Source of the DNA: Limnospira fusiformis SAG 85.79
GTDB taxonomy: Bacteria > Cyanobacteriota > Cyanobacteriia > Cyanobacteriales > Microcoleaceae
Assembly: GCF_012516315.1 (NCBI RefSeq)
Contig: NZ_CP051185.1
Location: 951,459 to 1,015,458 of the forward strand
DNA length: 64,000 bases
Reading direction: 5' to 3'
In this document: positions 54,493-63,590 of the stretch, piece after piece
How positions within the stretch are numbered: position 1 is the first letter of the stretch
How the letters are laid out: every line of letters begins with the position of its first letter
The notes under the pieces: generated by a model
Databases searched by the model: none
Told to the model about the DNA's origin: nothing
Seen by the model: the letters and a program-made list of their open reading frames with translations, nothing else
Program-made: the position numbers and the translations under genes

Positions 54493-55340
54493 TTTGGAAG
54501 GAAATGGGCTGGGGGAAGTTGGGCTGATATATGCCACTGTTAACCGTGTTGGCATTTGCACTCGTTTTACACTCACTGCCAATAATGCGATCGCTTTTGA
54601 GTGCATCAGTGTGATGGTACAATGGGGGCTCAAGTTCCCGGTTCCCCATTGGGAAACAAACCCCGTTGGGCTGGGGGAAGTTGGGTTGATATATGCCACT
54701 GTTAACCGTGTTGGCATTTGCACTTATTTTACACTCACTCCCAATAATGCGATCGCTTTTGAGTGCATCAGTGTGATGGTACAATGGGGGCTCAAGTTCC
54801 CGGTTCCGCATTGGGAAACAAACCCCGTTGGGCTGGGGGAAGTTGGGCTGATATATGCCACTGTTAACCGTGTTGGCATTTGCACTTATTTTACACTCAC
54901 TCCCAATAATGCGATCGCTTTTGAGTGCATCAGTGTGATGGTACAATGGGGGCTTAAGTTCCCGGTTCCGCATTGGGAAACAAACCCCGTTGGGCTGGGG
55001 GAAGTTGGGTTGATATATGCCACTGTTAACCGTGTTGGCATTTGCACTTATTTTACACTCACTCCCAATAATGCGATCGCTTTTGAGTGCATCAGTGTGA
55101 TGGTACAATGGGGGCTTAAGTTCCCGGTTCCGCATTGGGAAACAAACCCCGTTGGGCTGGGGGAAGTTGGGTTGATATATGCCACTGTTAACCGTGTTGG
55201 CATTTGCACTTATTTTACACTCACTCCCAATAATGCGATCGCTTTTGAGTGCATCAGTGTGATGGTACAATGGGGGCTCAAGTTCCCGGTTCCGCATTGG
55301 GAAACAAACCCCGTTGGGCTGGGGGAAGTTGGGTTTCGCT
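54493..55340. repeat. 162-bp tandem array (five copies) with tRNA-Leu 3'-end echoes
   Basis: The marker ATGCCACTG recurs with an exact 162-bp period (G of ATG at 54533, 54695, 54857, 55019, 55181). Each unit ends in a segment such as GGGCTCAAGTTCCCGGTTCC matching the 3' end of tRNA-Leu (about 27 of 31 bases over the longer stretch). As 162 is 54 codons, long open frames appear on both strands and are artefacts. Each unit holds a HIP1 site. The last copy runs into the GTTGGGTTTCGCTGCG hairpin that ends the kinase cluster. Confidence 0.93.
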
Positions 55341-55357
55341 GCGCTTCACCCAACCTA

Positions 55358-57208
55358 CTAAAGCGCACAAGCCACCCGAAAACCGCAGCTGAAGTAGAGG
55401 AGGTCTGAGCCGCCCCTGTCGCGGTTGGCACAACGGCAGACTACTGGATTGAAGAGCCACGAACCGCCACGCAGCACCCTTCTTTCTTGGCTTTCCAAAA
55501 AGTTGACTAAATATTCAATAGGTTTTTGATAACGAATATCGTTGTCATAATCCCACACACCACCATCCGAAGGCGCACCATTGTAGCTGTCGTGCCAGGG
55601 GTCAGCGCACCATTCCGAAACATTTCCGTGGATATCATACAAGCCAAAGGCGTTGGCGTGTTGAAACTGACCGACGGGGGTGGTTTGTCCGCGGTAGGCT
55701 CCCAGGGGTCCTGAGCTATAGGTGTGGTTGCCATCGTAGTTGGCGAGGTCCGTCGTCAGGGTATCACCGACGTGAAAGGGGCTAGTGGTTCCGGCGCGGG
55801 CTGCATATTCCCACTCCGCTTCACTCGGTAATCGGTAGGGTTTGCCAATTCTCTTCGAGAGGCGGGCGCACCACTCCATTACATCATACCATGCAACCGA
55901 TTCAACGGGAAGATTTAATCCTTTAAAAGCTGAGGGGTCTGGGTTCAGGTCCCGTTGGAGTTTGGGGAAACTAGCCACTTGTCGCCATTGTGCTTGGGTA
56001 ACCGGATATTTCCCCATTAGGAAGGGTTTAATCGTGACTTGGTGTTGGGGTCTTTCCTTATTTAGTGAACTTCCAGCTTCACCACTCGGCGCACCCATTT
56101 TAAAGGTTCCCCCCGGAATTTTTACCATCTCCAGAGTCACACTATTTCCCAGGTCTTCGATAATACATTCAGCCTGACCGGGACGACGGTTAATTTCTCG
56201 ACCCATTGAATTGACCGTAACGATATCAAATTCAAACTTCTGGGTTCCCGGTTGGAAAGCTTTATTGGGAGTCTGTTTAACAGTCTCTGGGATGACGGTT
56301 TGAGGACTTGTTGGGTTGGTCGGTTTCCCATAATCTCGCTGTAAATCTTCCCACACTTCCGCTACAGATTGATAGCGTTTTTTAAATACTGTCTCAACCA
56401 AACGCTCTAAGATTTTGCCTAGTTTCTCACCCACCTGATTGCCATTTAAATGCTCACGCCACACCCATTGTGATTCTAAGGGGTCATATAAATATGACGG
56501 ACTCACTTGGGTTAGCAGATATAAACAAGTCACCCCTAAACTATATAAATCACTCCCATATTGAGGTTTTCCCATAGCCTGTTCCGGGGCGCAATATTCC
56601 GCCGAACCGATAACCGTTCCCGCTACGCTAAGAGATGTGCGCCGCACCTGTTTAGATGCTCCAAAATCCACTAGGACTAACTTATTATCACTGGCGCGTC
56701 TAATGATGTTTTCCGGTTTAATATCCCGGTGAATCACTTGATTTTGGTGGACGAAATCCAAAACTGGCAATAAATCCTCTAGCAGGGAACTGATTTGATT
56801 TTCGCTAAAAGCGCCTTGATTATCTAACTCCTGTTGTAGGGTTTCCCCTTTGATAAATTCCTGAATTAAATATTGACGGTTATCAGCCGTAAAATAAGCC
56901 AAAAGTTCCGGGATTTGGGAATGTTTGCCGAGGAGTTCTAAACGTTGGGCTTCTTGGTCGAATAATTCGGCTGCTTTTTGCAGGTTAGCGGTTCCTTGTG
57001 CCTGGGGAAGGAATTGCTTAATCACGCAGGGAGGTTTAGAAGGTTTGAAGTCATCCACTGCCAGAAATGTGCGTCCGAAGCCACCTTGTCCGAGGATGCT
57101 TTGAGCATAGTAGCGTTCTGCCAGTCGGAGTTGACTGCCACATTTTTGGCAAAATTGGAAACCTTCGGGGTTGATGTGGAGGCAGTCTGGGTTCAGACAT
57201 TGGCTCAT
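55358..57208 (-). CDS. Ser/Thr protein kinase with FGE-sulfatase domain, paralog 1 (variable C-terminus)
   Basis: Domains: zinc ribbon (Cys4, Cys9, Cys20, Cys23), then a Hanks-type kinase with glycine loop G40QGGFG45, Lys64, HRD 160-162 and DFG 181-183, all intact, a linker, and a C-terminal FGE-sulfatase/C-type-lectin-like domain (VTLEMVKIPGGTFKMG...FHVGDTLTTDLANY...YDIHGNVSEWCADP). The final stretch RVLRGGSW to FRVA is the place where DGR-diversified proteins of this fold carry the variable region, and it is hypervariable among the four paralogs (variable stretch at 55385-55456). Signal sensing by the FGE part and phosphorylation by the kinase is the likely mode; ligand unknown. Confidence 0.93.
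   Translation of the reverse strand: MSQCLNPDCLHINPEGFQFCQKCGSQLRLAERYYAQSILGQGGFGRTFLAVDDFKPSKPPCVIKQFLPQAQGTANLQKAAELFDQEAQRLELLGKHSQIPELLAYFTADNRQYLIQEFIKGETLQQELDNQGAFSENQISSLLEDLLPVLDFVHQNQVIHRDIKPENIIRRASDNKLVLVDFGASKQVRRTSLSVAGTVIGSAEYCAPEQAMGKPQYGSDLYSLGVTCLYLLTQVSPSYLYDPLESQWVWREHLNGNQVGEKLGKILERLVETVFKKRYQSVAEVWEDLQRDYGKPTNPTSPQTVIPETVKQTPNKAFQPGTQKFEFDIVTVNSMGREINRRPGQAECIIEDLGNSVTLEMVKIPGGTFKMGAPSGEAGSSLNKERPQHQVTIKPFLMGKYPVTQAQWRQVASFPKLQRDLNPDPSAFKGLNLPVESVAWYDVMEWCARLSKRIGKPYRLPSEAEWEYAARAGTTSPFHVGDTLTTDLANYDGNHTYSSGPLGAYRGQTTPVGQFQHANAFGLYDIHGNVSEWCADPWHDSYNGAPSDGGVWDYDNDIRYQKPIEYLVNFLESQERRVLRGGSWLFNPVVCRCANRDRGGSDLLYFSCGFRVACAL
55385..55456 (-). other. Variable region of kinase paralog 1 (DGR-like)
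   Basis: Codons after GGTTCGTGG differ from the other paralogs almost only at positions 1 and 2 of NNC-type codons. Residues read LFN..VV.....N.DRGGS.L.YFSC between constant blocks CRCA and FRV. A CAGCTG site (55386-55391) falls inside. Confidence 0.7.
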
Positions 57209-57337
57209 AATCAGGATGGTTATTGATACCTGATTCTACATTACCATAAATGCCAAAAATTAACCCGCTTTTTCACAGAAACCCGGTGGCTCACGGCTGG
57301 CTGGGAAGTTGGGTTTCGCTGCGCTTCACCCAACCTA

Positions 57338-59113
57338 CTAAAGCGCTACCCGAAAACTGAGGAAGTCGTCGAGGAAGTCTGGGTCGCCCCAGTTGCGGAG
57401 GGCACAACGGCAGCTTTCTGGATTGTAGCTCCACGAACCGCCGCGCAGCACACGTCTTTCTTTGCTTTCCAAAAACTTGACTAAATATTCAATAGGTTTT
57501 TGATAACGACTATCGTTCCCAACATCCCACACACCACCATCCGAAGGCGCACCATTGTAGCTATCATGCCAGGGGTCAGCGCACCATTCCCAAACATTTC
57601 CGTGGATATCATACAAGCCAAAGGCGTTGGCGTGTTGAAACTGACCGACGGGGGTGGTTTGTTCGCGGTAGGCTCCCTTGGGTTCTGAGCTATAGGTGCT
57701 GCTGCCATTGTAGTTGGCGAGGTCTGTCGTCAGGGTATCACCGACATGAAAGGGGCTAGTTGTTCCGGCACGGGCTGCATATTCCCACTCGGCTTCACTG
57801 GGCAATCGGTAGGGTTTGCCAATTCTTTTCGAGAGGCGGGCGCACCACTCGATTACATCATACCATGAAACTTTTTCAACCGGAAGATTTAATCCTTTAA
57901 ATCTTGAGGGGTCTAGGCTCAGGTCCCGTTGAAGTTTGGGGAAACTAGCCACTTGTCGCCATTGTTCTTGGGTAACCGGATATTTCCCCATGAGGAAGGG
58001 TTTAATCGTGACTCGGTGTTGGGGTCTTTCATCATCATCACTTTTAGCTTCACCACTCGGTGAACCCATAATAAAGGTTCCCCCCGGAATTAGCACCATC
58101 TCCAGAGTCACCCCATTTCCCAGGTCTTCGATAATACATTCAGCCTGACCGGGACGACGGTTAATTTCTCGACCCATTGAATTGACCGTAACGATGTCAA
58201 ATTCAAACTTCTGGGTTGGGGGTTTTGGACTATCATCAGATGGCTGTAAATCTGCCCAAACTTCCGCTACAGATTGATAGCGTTTTCTAAAGACTGTCTC
58301 AACCAAACGGTCTAAGATTTCGCCTAGTTTATCACTCACCTGATTGCCATTTAAATGCTCACGCCAAACCCATTGTGATTCTAAGGGGTCATATAAATCT
58401 GACGGACTAACTTGGGTTAGCAGATATAAACAAGTCACCCCTAAACTATATAAATCACTCCCATATTGAGGTTTTCCCATAGCCTGTTCCGGGGCGCAAT
58501 ATTCCGCCGAACCGATAACCGTTCCCGCTACGCTCATAGATGTGCGCCGCACTTGTTTAGATGCTCCAAAATCCACTAGAACTAACTTATTATCACTGGC
58601 GCGTCTAATGATGTTTTCCGGTTTAATATCCCGGTGAATCACTTGATTTTGGTGGACGAAATCCAAAACTGGCAATAAATCCTTGAGCAGCGAAATGATT
58701 TGATTTTCGGTAAAAGCGCCTTGATTATCTAACTCCTGTTGTAGGGTTTCTCCTTCGATAAATTCCTGAATTAAATATTGACGGTTATCAGCCGTAAAAT
58801 AAGCCAAAAGTTCCGGGATTTGGGAATGTTTGCCGAGGAGTTCTAAACGTTGGGCTTCTTGGTCGAATAATTGGGCGGCTTTTTCTAGGGTAGCGGTTCC
58901 TTGCGCCTGGGGAAGGAATTGCTTAATCACGCAGGGAGGTTTAGAAGGTTTGAAGTCATCCACTGCCAGAAATGTGCGTCCGAACCCACCTTGTCCGAGG
59001 ATGCTTTTAGCATAGTAGCGTTCTGCCAGTCGGAGTTTACTGCCACATTTTTGGCAAAACTGGGAACCTTCGGGGTTGCTGTGGAGGCAGTCCGGGTTGA
59101 GACACTGGCTCAT
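57338..59113 (-). CDS. Ser/Thr protein kinase with FGE-sulfatase domain, paralog 2
   Basis: Same layout as paralog 1, nearly identical in the zinc ribbon and kinase parts (HRD and DFG kept), with a shorter linker (DLQPSDDSPKPPTQK). The insert in the FGE domain reads GEAKSDDDERPQHR where paralog 1 has GEAGSSLNKERPQHQ. The variable end at 57356-57430 reads SYN..ES.....L.NWGDP.F.DDFLS. The 156-bp spacer before the start codon is repeated twice more beyond it as gene-loss scars. Confidence 0.93.
   Translation of the reverse strand: MSQCLNPDCLHSNPEGSQFCQKCGSKLRLAERYYAKSILGQGGFGRTFLAVDDFKPSKPPCVIKQFLPQAQGTATLEKAAQLFDQEAQRLELLGKHSQIPELLAYFTADNRQYLIQEFIEGETLQQELDNQGAFTENQIISLLKDLLPVLDFVHQNQVIHRDIKPENIIRRASDNKLVLVDFGASKQVRRTSMSVAGTVIGSAEYCAPEQAMGKPQYGSDLYSLGVTCLYLLTQVSPSDLYDPLESQWVWREHLNGNQVSDKLGEILDRLVETVFRKRYQSVAEVWADLQPSDDSPKPPTQKFEFDIVTVNSMGREINRRPGQAECIIEDLGNGVTLEMVLIPGGTFIMGSPSGEAKSDDDERPQHRVTIKPFLMGKYPVTQEQWRQVASFPKLQRDLSLDPSRFKGLNLPVEKVSWYDVIEWCARLSKRIGKPYRLPSEAEWEYAARAGTTSPFHVGDTLTTDLANYNGSSTYSSEPKGAYREQTTPVGQFQHANAFGLYDIHGNVWEWCADPWHDSYNGAPSDGGVWDVGNDSRYQKPIEYLVKFLESKERRVLRGGSWSYNPESCRCALRNWGDPDFLDDFLSFRVAL
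57356..57430 (-). other. Variable region of kinase paralog 2 (DGR-like)
   Basis: Aligned by codon with the other three variable regions; substitutions fall in AGC, TAC, CTC, AAC, GAC, TTC-type codons with constant third base. Constant GGTTCGTGG and TTTTCGGGT flank it. Confidence 0.7.
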
Positions 59114-59440
59114 AATCAGGAGGGTTATTGATACCTGATTCTACATTACCATAAATGCCCAAAATTAACCCGCTTTTTCACAGACACCTGATTTATCACG
59201 GCTGGGAAAGTTGGGTTGCGCTGCGCTTCACCCAACCTACTAAAGCGCTGGGTTGAGACACTGGCTCATAATCAGGAGGGTTATTGATACCTGATTCTAC
59301 ATTACCATAAATGCCCAAAATTAACCCGCTTTTTCACAGACACCTGATTTATCACGGCTGGGAAAGTTGGGTTGCGCTGCGCTTCACCCAACCTACTAAA
59401 GCGCTGGGTTGAGACACTGGCTCATAATCAGGAGGGTTAT
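59114..59440. repeat. 156-bp tandem scars with nine-codon minigenes
   Basis: Two tandem 156-bp units beyond the start of paralog 2. Each holds the kinase upstream spacer, the GTTGGGTTGCGCTGCGC hairpin and a fused minigene encoding MSQCLNPAL, made of the first kinase codons joined directly to the last two plus stop (59240-59269 and 59396-59425). They look like remnants of kinase genes whose whole body was lost, then duplicated. Confidence 0.85.
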
Positions 59441-59780
59441 TGATACTGATATATGCCACTGTTAACCGTGTTGGCATTTGCACTCATTTTACACTCACTC
59501 CCAATAATGCGATCGCTTTTGAGTGCATCAGTGTGATGGTACAATGGGGGCTTAAGTTCCCGGTTCCGCATTGGGAAACAAACCCCGTTGGGCTGGGGGA
59601 AGTTGGGTTGATATATGCCACTGTTAACCGTGTTGGCATTTGCACTTATTTTACACTCACTCCCAATAATGCGATCGCTTTTGAGTGCATCAGTGTGATG
59701 GTACAATGGGGGCTCAAGTTCCCGGTTCCGCATTGGGAAACAAACCCCGTTGGGCTGGGGGAAGTTGGGTTTCGCTGCGC
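59441..59780. repeat. Two further copies of the 162-bp repeat
   Basis: Same unit as at 54493-55340, with ATGCCACTG at 59453 and 59615 (162 bp apart), including the tRNA-Leu 3'-end echo. It ends in the GTTGGGTTTCGCTGCGC hairpin that follows paralog 3. It was presumably carried along when the kinase cluster was duplicated. Confidence 0.9.
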
Positions 59781-59801
59781 TTCACCCAACCTACTAAAGC
59801 G

Positions 59802-61613
59802 CTAAGAGTCGGGGGGGGCACAGGCTACCCGAAAACCGACGTAGTAGTCGAGGAAGTCCGGGCTGTCCCAGAAGCGGTAGGCACAACGGCAGTTTTCTGG
59901 AAAGAAGTCCCACGAACCGCCGCGCAGCACTCGTCGTTCCTTGCTTCCCAAAAAGTTGACTAAATATTCAATAGGTTTTTGATAACGATTATCGTTCCCA
60001 ACATCCCACACACGACCATCCGAAGGCGCACCATTGTAGCTGTCGTGCCAGGGGTCAGCGCACCATTCCCAAACATTTCCGTGGATATCATACAAGCCAA
60101 AGGCGTTGGCGTGTTGAAACTGACCGACGGGGGTGGTTTGTTCGCGGTAGGCTCCCTTGGGTCCTGAGCTATAGGTGTAGTTGCCATAGTAGTTGGCGAG
60201 GTCTGTCGTCAGGGTATCACCGACGTGAAAGGGGCTAGTGGTTCCGGCGCGGGCTGCATATTCCCACTCCGCTTCACTGGGCAATCGGTAGGGTTTGCCG
60301 ATTCTTTTCGAGAGGCGGGCGCACCACTCGATTACATCATACCATGAAACTTTTTCAACGGGAAGATTTAATCCTTTAAAATGTGAGGGGTCTAGGTTCA
60401 GGTCCCGTTGGAGTTTGGGGAAACTAGCCACTTGTCGCCATTGTGCTTGGGTAACGGGATATTTCCCCATGAGGAAGGGTTTAATCGTGACTTGGTGTTG
60501 GGGTCTTTCCTTATTTAGTGAACTTCCAGCTTCACCCCTCGGCGCACCCATTTTAAAGGTTCCCCCCGGAATTTTTACCATCTCCAGAGTCACCCCATTT
60601 CCCAGGTCTTCGATAATACATTCAGCCTGACCGGGACGACGGTTAATTTCTTGTCCCTTTGAATTGACCGTAACGATATCAAATTCAAACTTCTGGGTTA
60701 CCGGTTTGCCAGTTGTATTGTTAGTCGGTTTCCCATAATATCGCTGTAAATCTGCCCATACTTCGGCTACAGATTGATAGCGTTTTTTAAAGACTGTCTC
60801 AACCAAACGCTCTAAGATTTCGCCTAATTTATCACTCACCTGATTGCCATTTAAATGCTCACGCCACACCCATTGTGATTCTAAGGGGTCATATAAATAT
60901 GACGGACTCACTTGGGTTAGCAGGTATAAACAAGTCACCCCTAAACTATATAAATCACTCCCATATTGAGGTTTTCCCATAGCCTGTTCCGGGGCGCAAT
61001 ATTCCGCCGAACCGATAACCGTTCCGGTGACGCTCATAGATGTGCGCCGCACCTGTTTAGATGCTCCAAAATCCACTAGGACTAACTTTTTATCACTGGC
61101 TCGTCTAATGATGTTTTCCGGTTTAATATCCCGGTGAATTACTTTATGTTTGTGTACAAAATACAAAACTGGCAATAAATCCTTGAGCAGGGAAATGATT
61201 TGATTTTCCGTAAAAGCGCCTTGATTGTCTAACTCCTGTTGTAGGGTTTCCCCTTTGATAAATTCCTGAATTAAATATTGACGGTTATCAGCCGTAAAAT
61301 AAGCCAAAAGTTCCGGGATTTGGGAATGTTTGCCGAGGAGTTCTAAACGTTGGGCTTCTTGGTCGAATAATTCGGCTGCTTTTTCTAGGGTAGCGGTTCC
61401 TTGCGCCTGGGGAAGGAATTGTTTAATCACACAGGGAGGTTTAGAAGGTTTGAAGTCATCCACTGCCAGAAATGTGCGTCCGAAGCCACCTTGTCCGAGG
61501 ATGCTTTTAGCATAGTAGCGTTCTGCCAGTCGGAGTTGACTGCCACATTTTTGGCAAAACTGGGAACCGTCGGGGTTGATGTGGAGGCAGTCTGGGTTGA
61601 GACACTGGCTCAT
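59802..61613 (-). CDS. Ser/Thr protein kinase with FGE-sulfatase domain, paralog 3
   Basis: Same domains and catalytic residues as the other three (HKHKVIHRD, LVDFGASK). Linker short (GKPTNNTTGKPVTQK). The C-terminal end differs: after FRVACAP it continues PPDS from a run of eight C, so the reading end is longer than in paralogs 2 and 4. Variable region at 59835-59909 reads DFF..EN.....Y.FWDSP.F.DYYV. Confidence 0.93.
   Translation of the reverse strand: MSQCLNPDCLHINPDGSQFCQKCGSQLRLAERYYAKSILGQGGFGRTFLAVDDFKPSKPPCVIKQFLPQAQGTATLEKAAELFDQEAQRLELLGKHSQIPELLAYFTADNRQYLIQEFIKGETLQQELDNQGAFTENQIISLLKDLLPVLYFVHKHKVIHRDIKPENIIRRASDKKLVLVDFGASKQVRRTSMSVTGTVIGSAEYCAPEQAMGKPQYGSDLYSLGVTCLYLLTQVSPSYLYDPLESQWVWREHLNGNQVSDKLGEILERLVETVFKKRYQSVAEVWADLQRYYGKPTNNTTGKPVTQKFEFDIVTVNSKGQEINRRPGQAECIIEDLGNGVTLEMVKIPGGTFKMGAPRGEAGSSLNKERPQHQVTIKPFLMGKYPVTQAQWRQVASFPKLQRDLNLDPSHFKGLNLPVEKVSWYDVIEWCARLSKRIGKPYRLPSEAEWEYAARAGTTSPFHVGDTLTTDLANYYGNYTYSSGPKGAYREQTTPVGQFQHANAFGLYDIHGNVWEWCADPWHDSYNGAPSDGRVWDVGNDNRYQKPIEYLVNFLGSKERRVLRGGSWDFFPENCRCAYRFWDSPDFLDYYVGFRVACAPPDS
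59835..59909 (-). other. Variable region of kinase paralog 3 (DGR-like)
   Basis: Codon comparison as for the other paralogs; GAC, TTC, TTT, AAC, TAC, TTC, TGG, GAC, AGC at the variable sites with fixed blocks TGCCGTTGTGCC and TTTTCGGGT. Confidence 0.7.
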
Positions 61614-61739
61614 AATCAGGAGGGTTATTGATACCTGATTCTACATTACCATAAATGCCCAAAATTAACCCGCTTTTTCACAGACACCTGATTTATCACG
61701 GCTGGGAAAGTTGGGTTTCGCTGCGCTTCACCCAACCTA

Positions 61740-63590
61740 CTAAAGCGCTACCCGAAAACCGACGTTGTAGTAGAGGTTGTCCGGGTCGGACCTGTAGCGG
61801 TAGGCACAACGGCAGCTTTCTGGATTGCCGTACCACGAACCGCCGCGCAGCACTCGGTGGTCTTTGCTTCCCAAAAACTTGACTAAATATTCAATAGGTT
61901 TTTGATAACGATTATCGTTCCCAACATCCCACACACGACCATCCGAAGGCGCACCATTGTAGCTGTCGTGCCAGGGGTCAGCGCACCATTCCCAAACGTT
62001 CCCGTGGATATCATACAAGCCAAATGCGTTGGCGTGTTGAAACTGACCGACGGGGGTGGTTTGTTCGCGGTAGGCTCCCTTGGGTCCTGAGCTATAGGTG
62101 TAGTCGCCACGGTAGTTGGCGAGGTCGGTGGTCAGGGTATCACCGACATGAAAGGGGCTAGTGGTTCCGGCGCGAGCTGCATATTCCCACTCGGCTTCAC
62201 TGGGTAATCGGTAGGGTTTGCTGATTACTTTTGAGAGGCGATCGCACCACTCCATTACATCATACCATGAAACCGATTCAACGGGAAGATTTAATCCTTT
62301 AAATCTTGGGGGGTCTAGGCTCAGGTCCCGTTGAAGTTTGGGGAAACTAGCCACTTGTTGCCATTGTGCTTGGGTAACCGGATATTTCCCCATTAGGAAG
62401 GGTTTAATCGTGACTTGGTGTTGGGGTTCTTCTTCGCCATGATAGCGACTCCATCGCTTTTCGGATGCAGGTGAACCCATAATAAAGGTTCCCCCCGGAA
62501 TTAGCACCATCTCCAGGGTTACACCGTTTCCCAGGTCTTCGATAATACATTCAGCCTGACCGGGACGACGGTTAATTTCTCGACCCATTGAATTGACCGT
62601 AACGATATCAAATTCAAACTTCTGGGTTACCGGTTTGCCAGTTGTATTGGGAGTCTGTTTAACAGTCTCTGGGATGACGGTTTGAGGACTTGTTGGGTTG
62701 GGCGATTTCCCATAATATCGCCGTAAATCTTCCCAAACTTCCGCTACAGATTGATAGCGTTTGTTAAACACTGTCTCAACCAAACGGTCTAAGATTTTGC
62801 CTAGTTTCTCACTCAACTGATTGTCATTTAAATGCTCACGCCACACCCATTGTAATTCTAAGGGGTCATATAAATTCGACGGACTCACTTCGGTTAGCAG
62901 GTATAAACAAGTCACCCCTAAACTATATAAATCACTCCCATATTGAGGTTTTCCCATAGCCTGTTCCGGGGCGCAATATTCCGCCGAACCGATAACCGTT
63001 CCGGTGACGCTCATAGATGTGCGCCGCACCTGTTTAGATGCTCCAAAATCCACTAGGACTAACTTGTTATCACTGGCTCGTCTAATGATGTTTTCCGGTT
63101 TAATATCCCGGTGAATCACTTGATTTTGGTGGACGAAATCCAAAACTGGCAATAAATCCTCTAGCAGCGAAATGATTTGATTTTCGCTAAAAGCGCCTTG
63201 ATTATCTAGCTCCTGTTGTAGGGTTTCCCCTTCGATAAATTCCTGAATTAAATATTGACGGTTATCAGCCGTAAAATAAGCCAACAGTTCCGGGATTTGG
63301 GAATGTTTGCCGAGGAGTTCTAAACGTTGGGCTTCTTGGTCGAATAATTGGGCGGCTTTTTCTAGGGTAGCGGTTCCTTGCGCCTGGGGAAGGAATTGCT
63401 TAATCACGCAGGGAGGTTTAGAAGGTTTGAAGTCATCCACTGCCAGAAATGTGCGTCCGAACCCGCCTTGTCCGAGGATGCTTTTAGCATAGTAGCGTTC
63501 TGCCAGTCGGAGTTTACTGCCACATTTTTGGCAAAACTGGGAACCTTCGGGGTTGCTGTGGAGGCAGTCCGGGTTGAGACACTGGCTCAT
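61740..63590 (-). CDS. Ser/Thr protein kinase with FGE-sulfatase domain, paralog 4
   Basis: Same zinc ribbon, kinase (HRD, DFG intact) and FGE domains. The insert after MGSPAS reads EKRWSRYHGEEEPQHQ, different from the others. Its variable end at 61758-61832 reads YGN..ES.....Y.YRSDP.N.YYNV. It starts with ATG at 63590 and ends in the common hairpin. Family size suggests recent tandem duplication followed by C-terminal diversification. Confidence 0.93.
   Translation of the reverse strand: MSQCLNPDCLHSNPEGSQFCQKCGSKLRLAERYYAKSILGQGGFGRTFLAVDDFKPSKPPCVIKQFLPQAQGTATLEKAAQLFDQEAQRLELLGKHSQIPELLAYFTADNRQYLIQEFIEGETLQQELDNQGAFSENQIISLLEDLLPVLDFVHQNQVIHRDIKPENIIRRASDNKLVLVDFGASKQVRRTSMSVTGTVIGSAEYCAPEQAMGKPQYGSDLYSLGVTCLYLLTEVSPSNLYDPLELQWVWREHLNDNQLSEKLGKILDRLVETVFNKRYQSVAEVWEDLRRYYGKSPNPTSPQTVIPETVKQTPNTTGKPVTQKFEFDIVTVNSMGREINRRPGQAECIIEDLGNGVTLEMVLIPGGTFIMGSPASEKRWSRYHGEEEPQHQVTIKPFLMGKYPVTQAQWQQVASFPKLQRDLSLDPPRFKGLNLPVESVSWYDVMEWCDRLSKVISKPYRLPSEAEWEYAARAGTTSPFHVGDTLTTDLANYRGDYTYSSGPKGAYREQTTPVGQFQHANAFGLYDIHGNVWEWCADPWHDSYNGAPSDGRVWDVGNDNRYQKPIEYLVKFLGSKDHRVLRGGSWYGNPESCRCAYRYRSDPDNLYYNVGFRVAL
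61758..61832 (-). other. Variable region of kinase paralog 4 (DGR-like)
   Basis: TAC, GGC, AAT, AGC, TAC, TAC, AGG, TCC, GAC, AAC, TAC, TAC, AAC at the variable codons; it keeps the most AAC/AAT codons of the four, so it is probably closest to the unseen template. Confidence 0.7.

Noticed and set aside
55326-55360. GTTGGGT...ACCCAAC hairpin as the DGR homing structure
   Set aside because: It lies at the expected place downstream of the variable regions, but the same hairpin sequence also occurs in the deletion scars, so it may be a general dispersed repeat. It is kept only as a possibility.
54449-55408. Long overlapping open frames on both strands in the 162-bp array
   Set aside because: The period is 54 codons, so frames stay open on both strands without selection; the predicted proteins are exact repeats that include tRNA-like sequence.
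57481-62110. 75- and 62-codon frames repeated in each kinase gene
   Set aside because: They recur in identical positions as shadows of the conserved FGE domain coding sequence on other frames.
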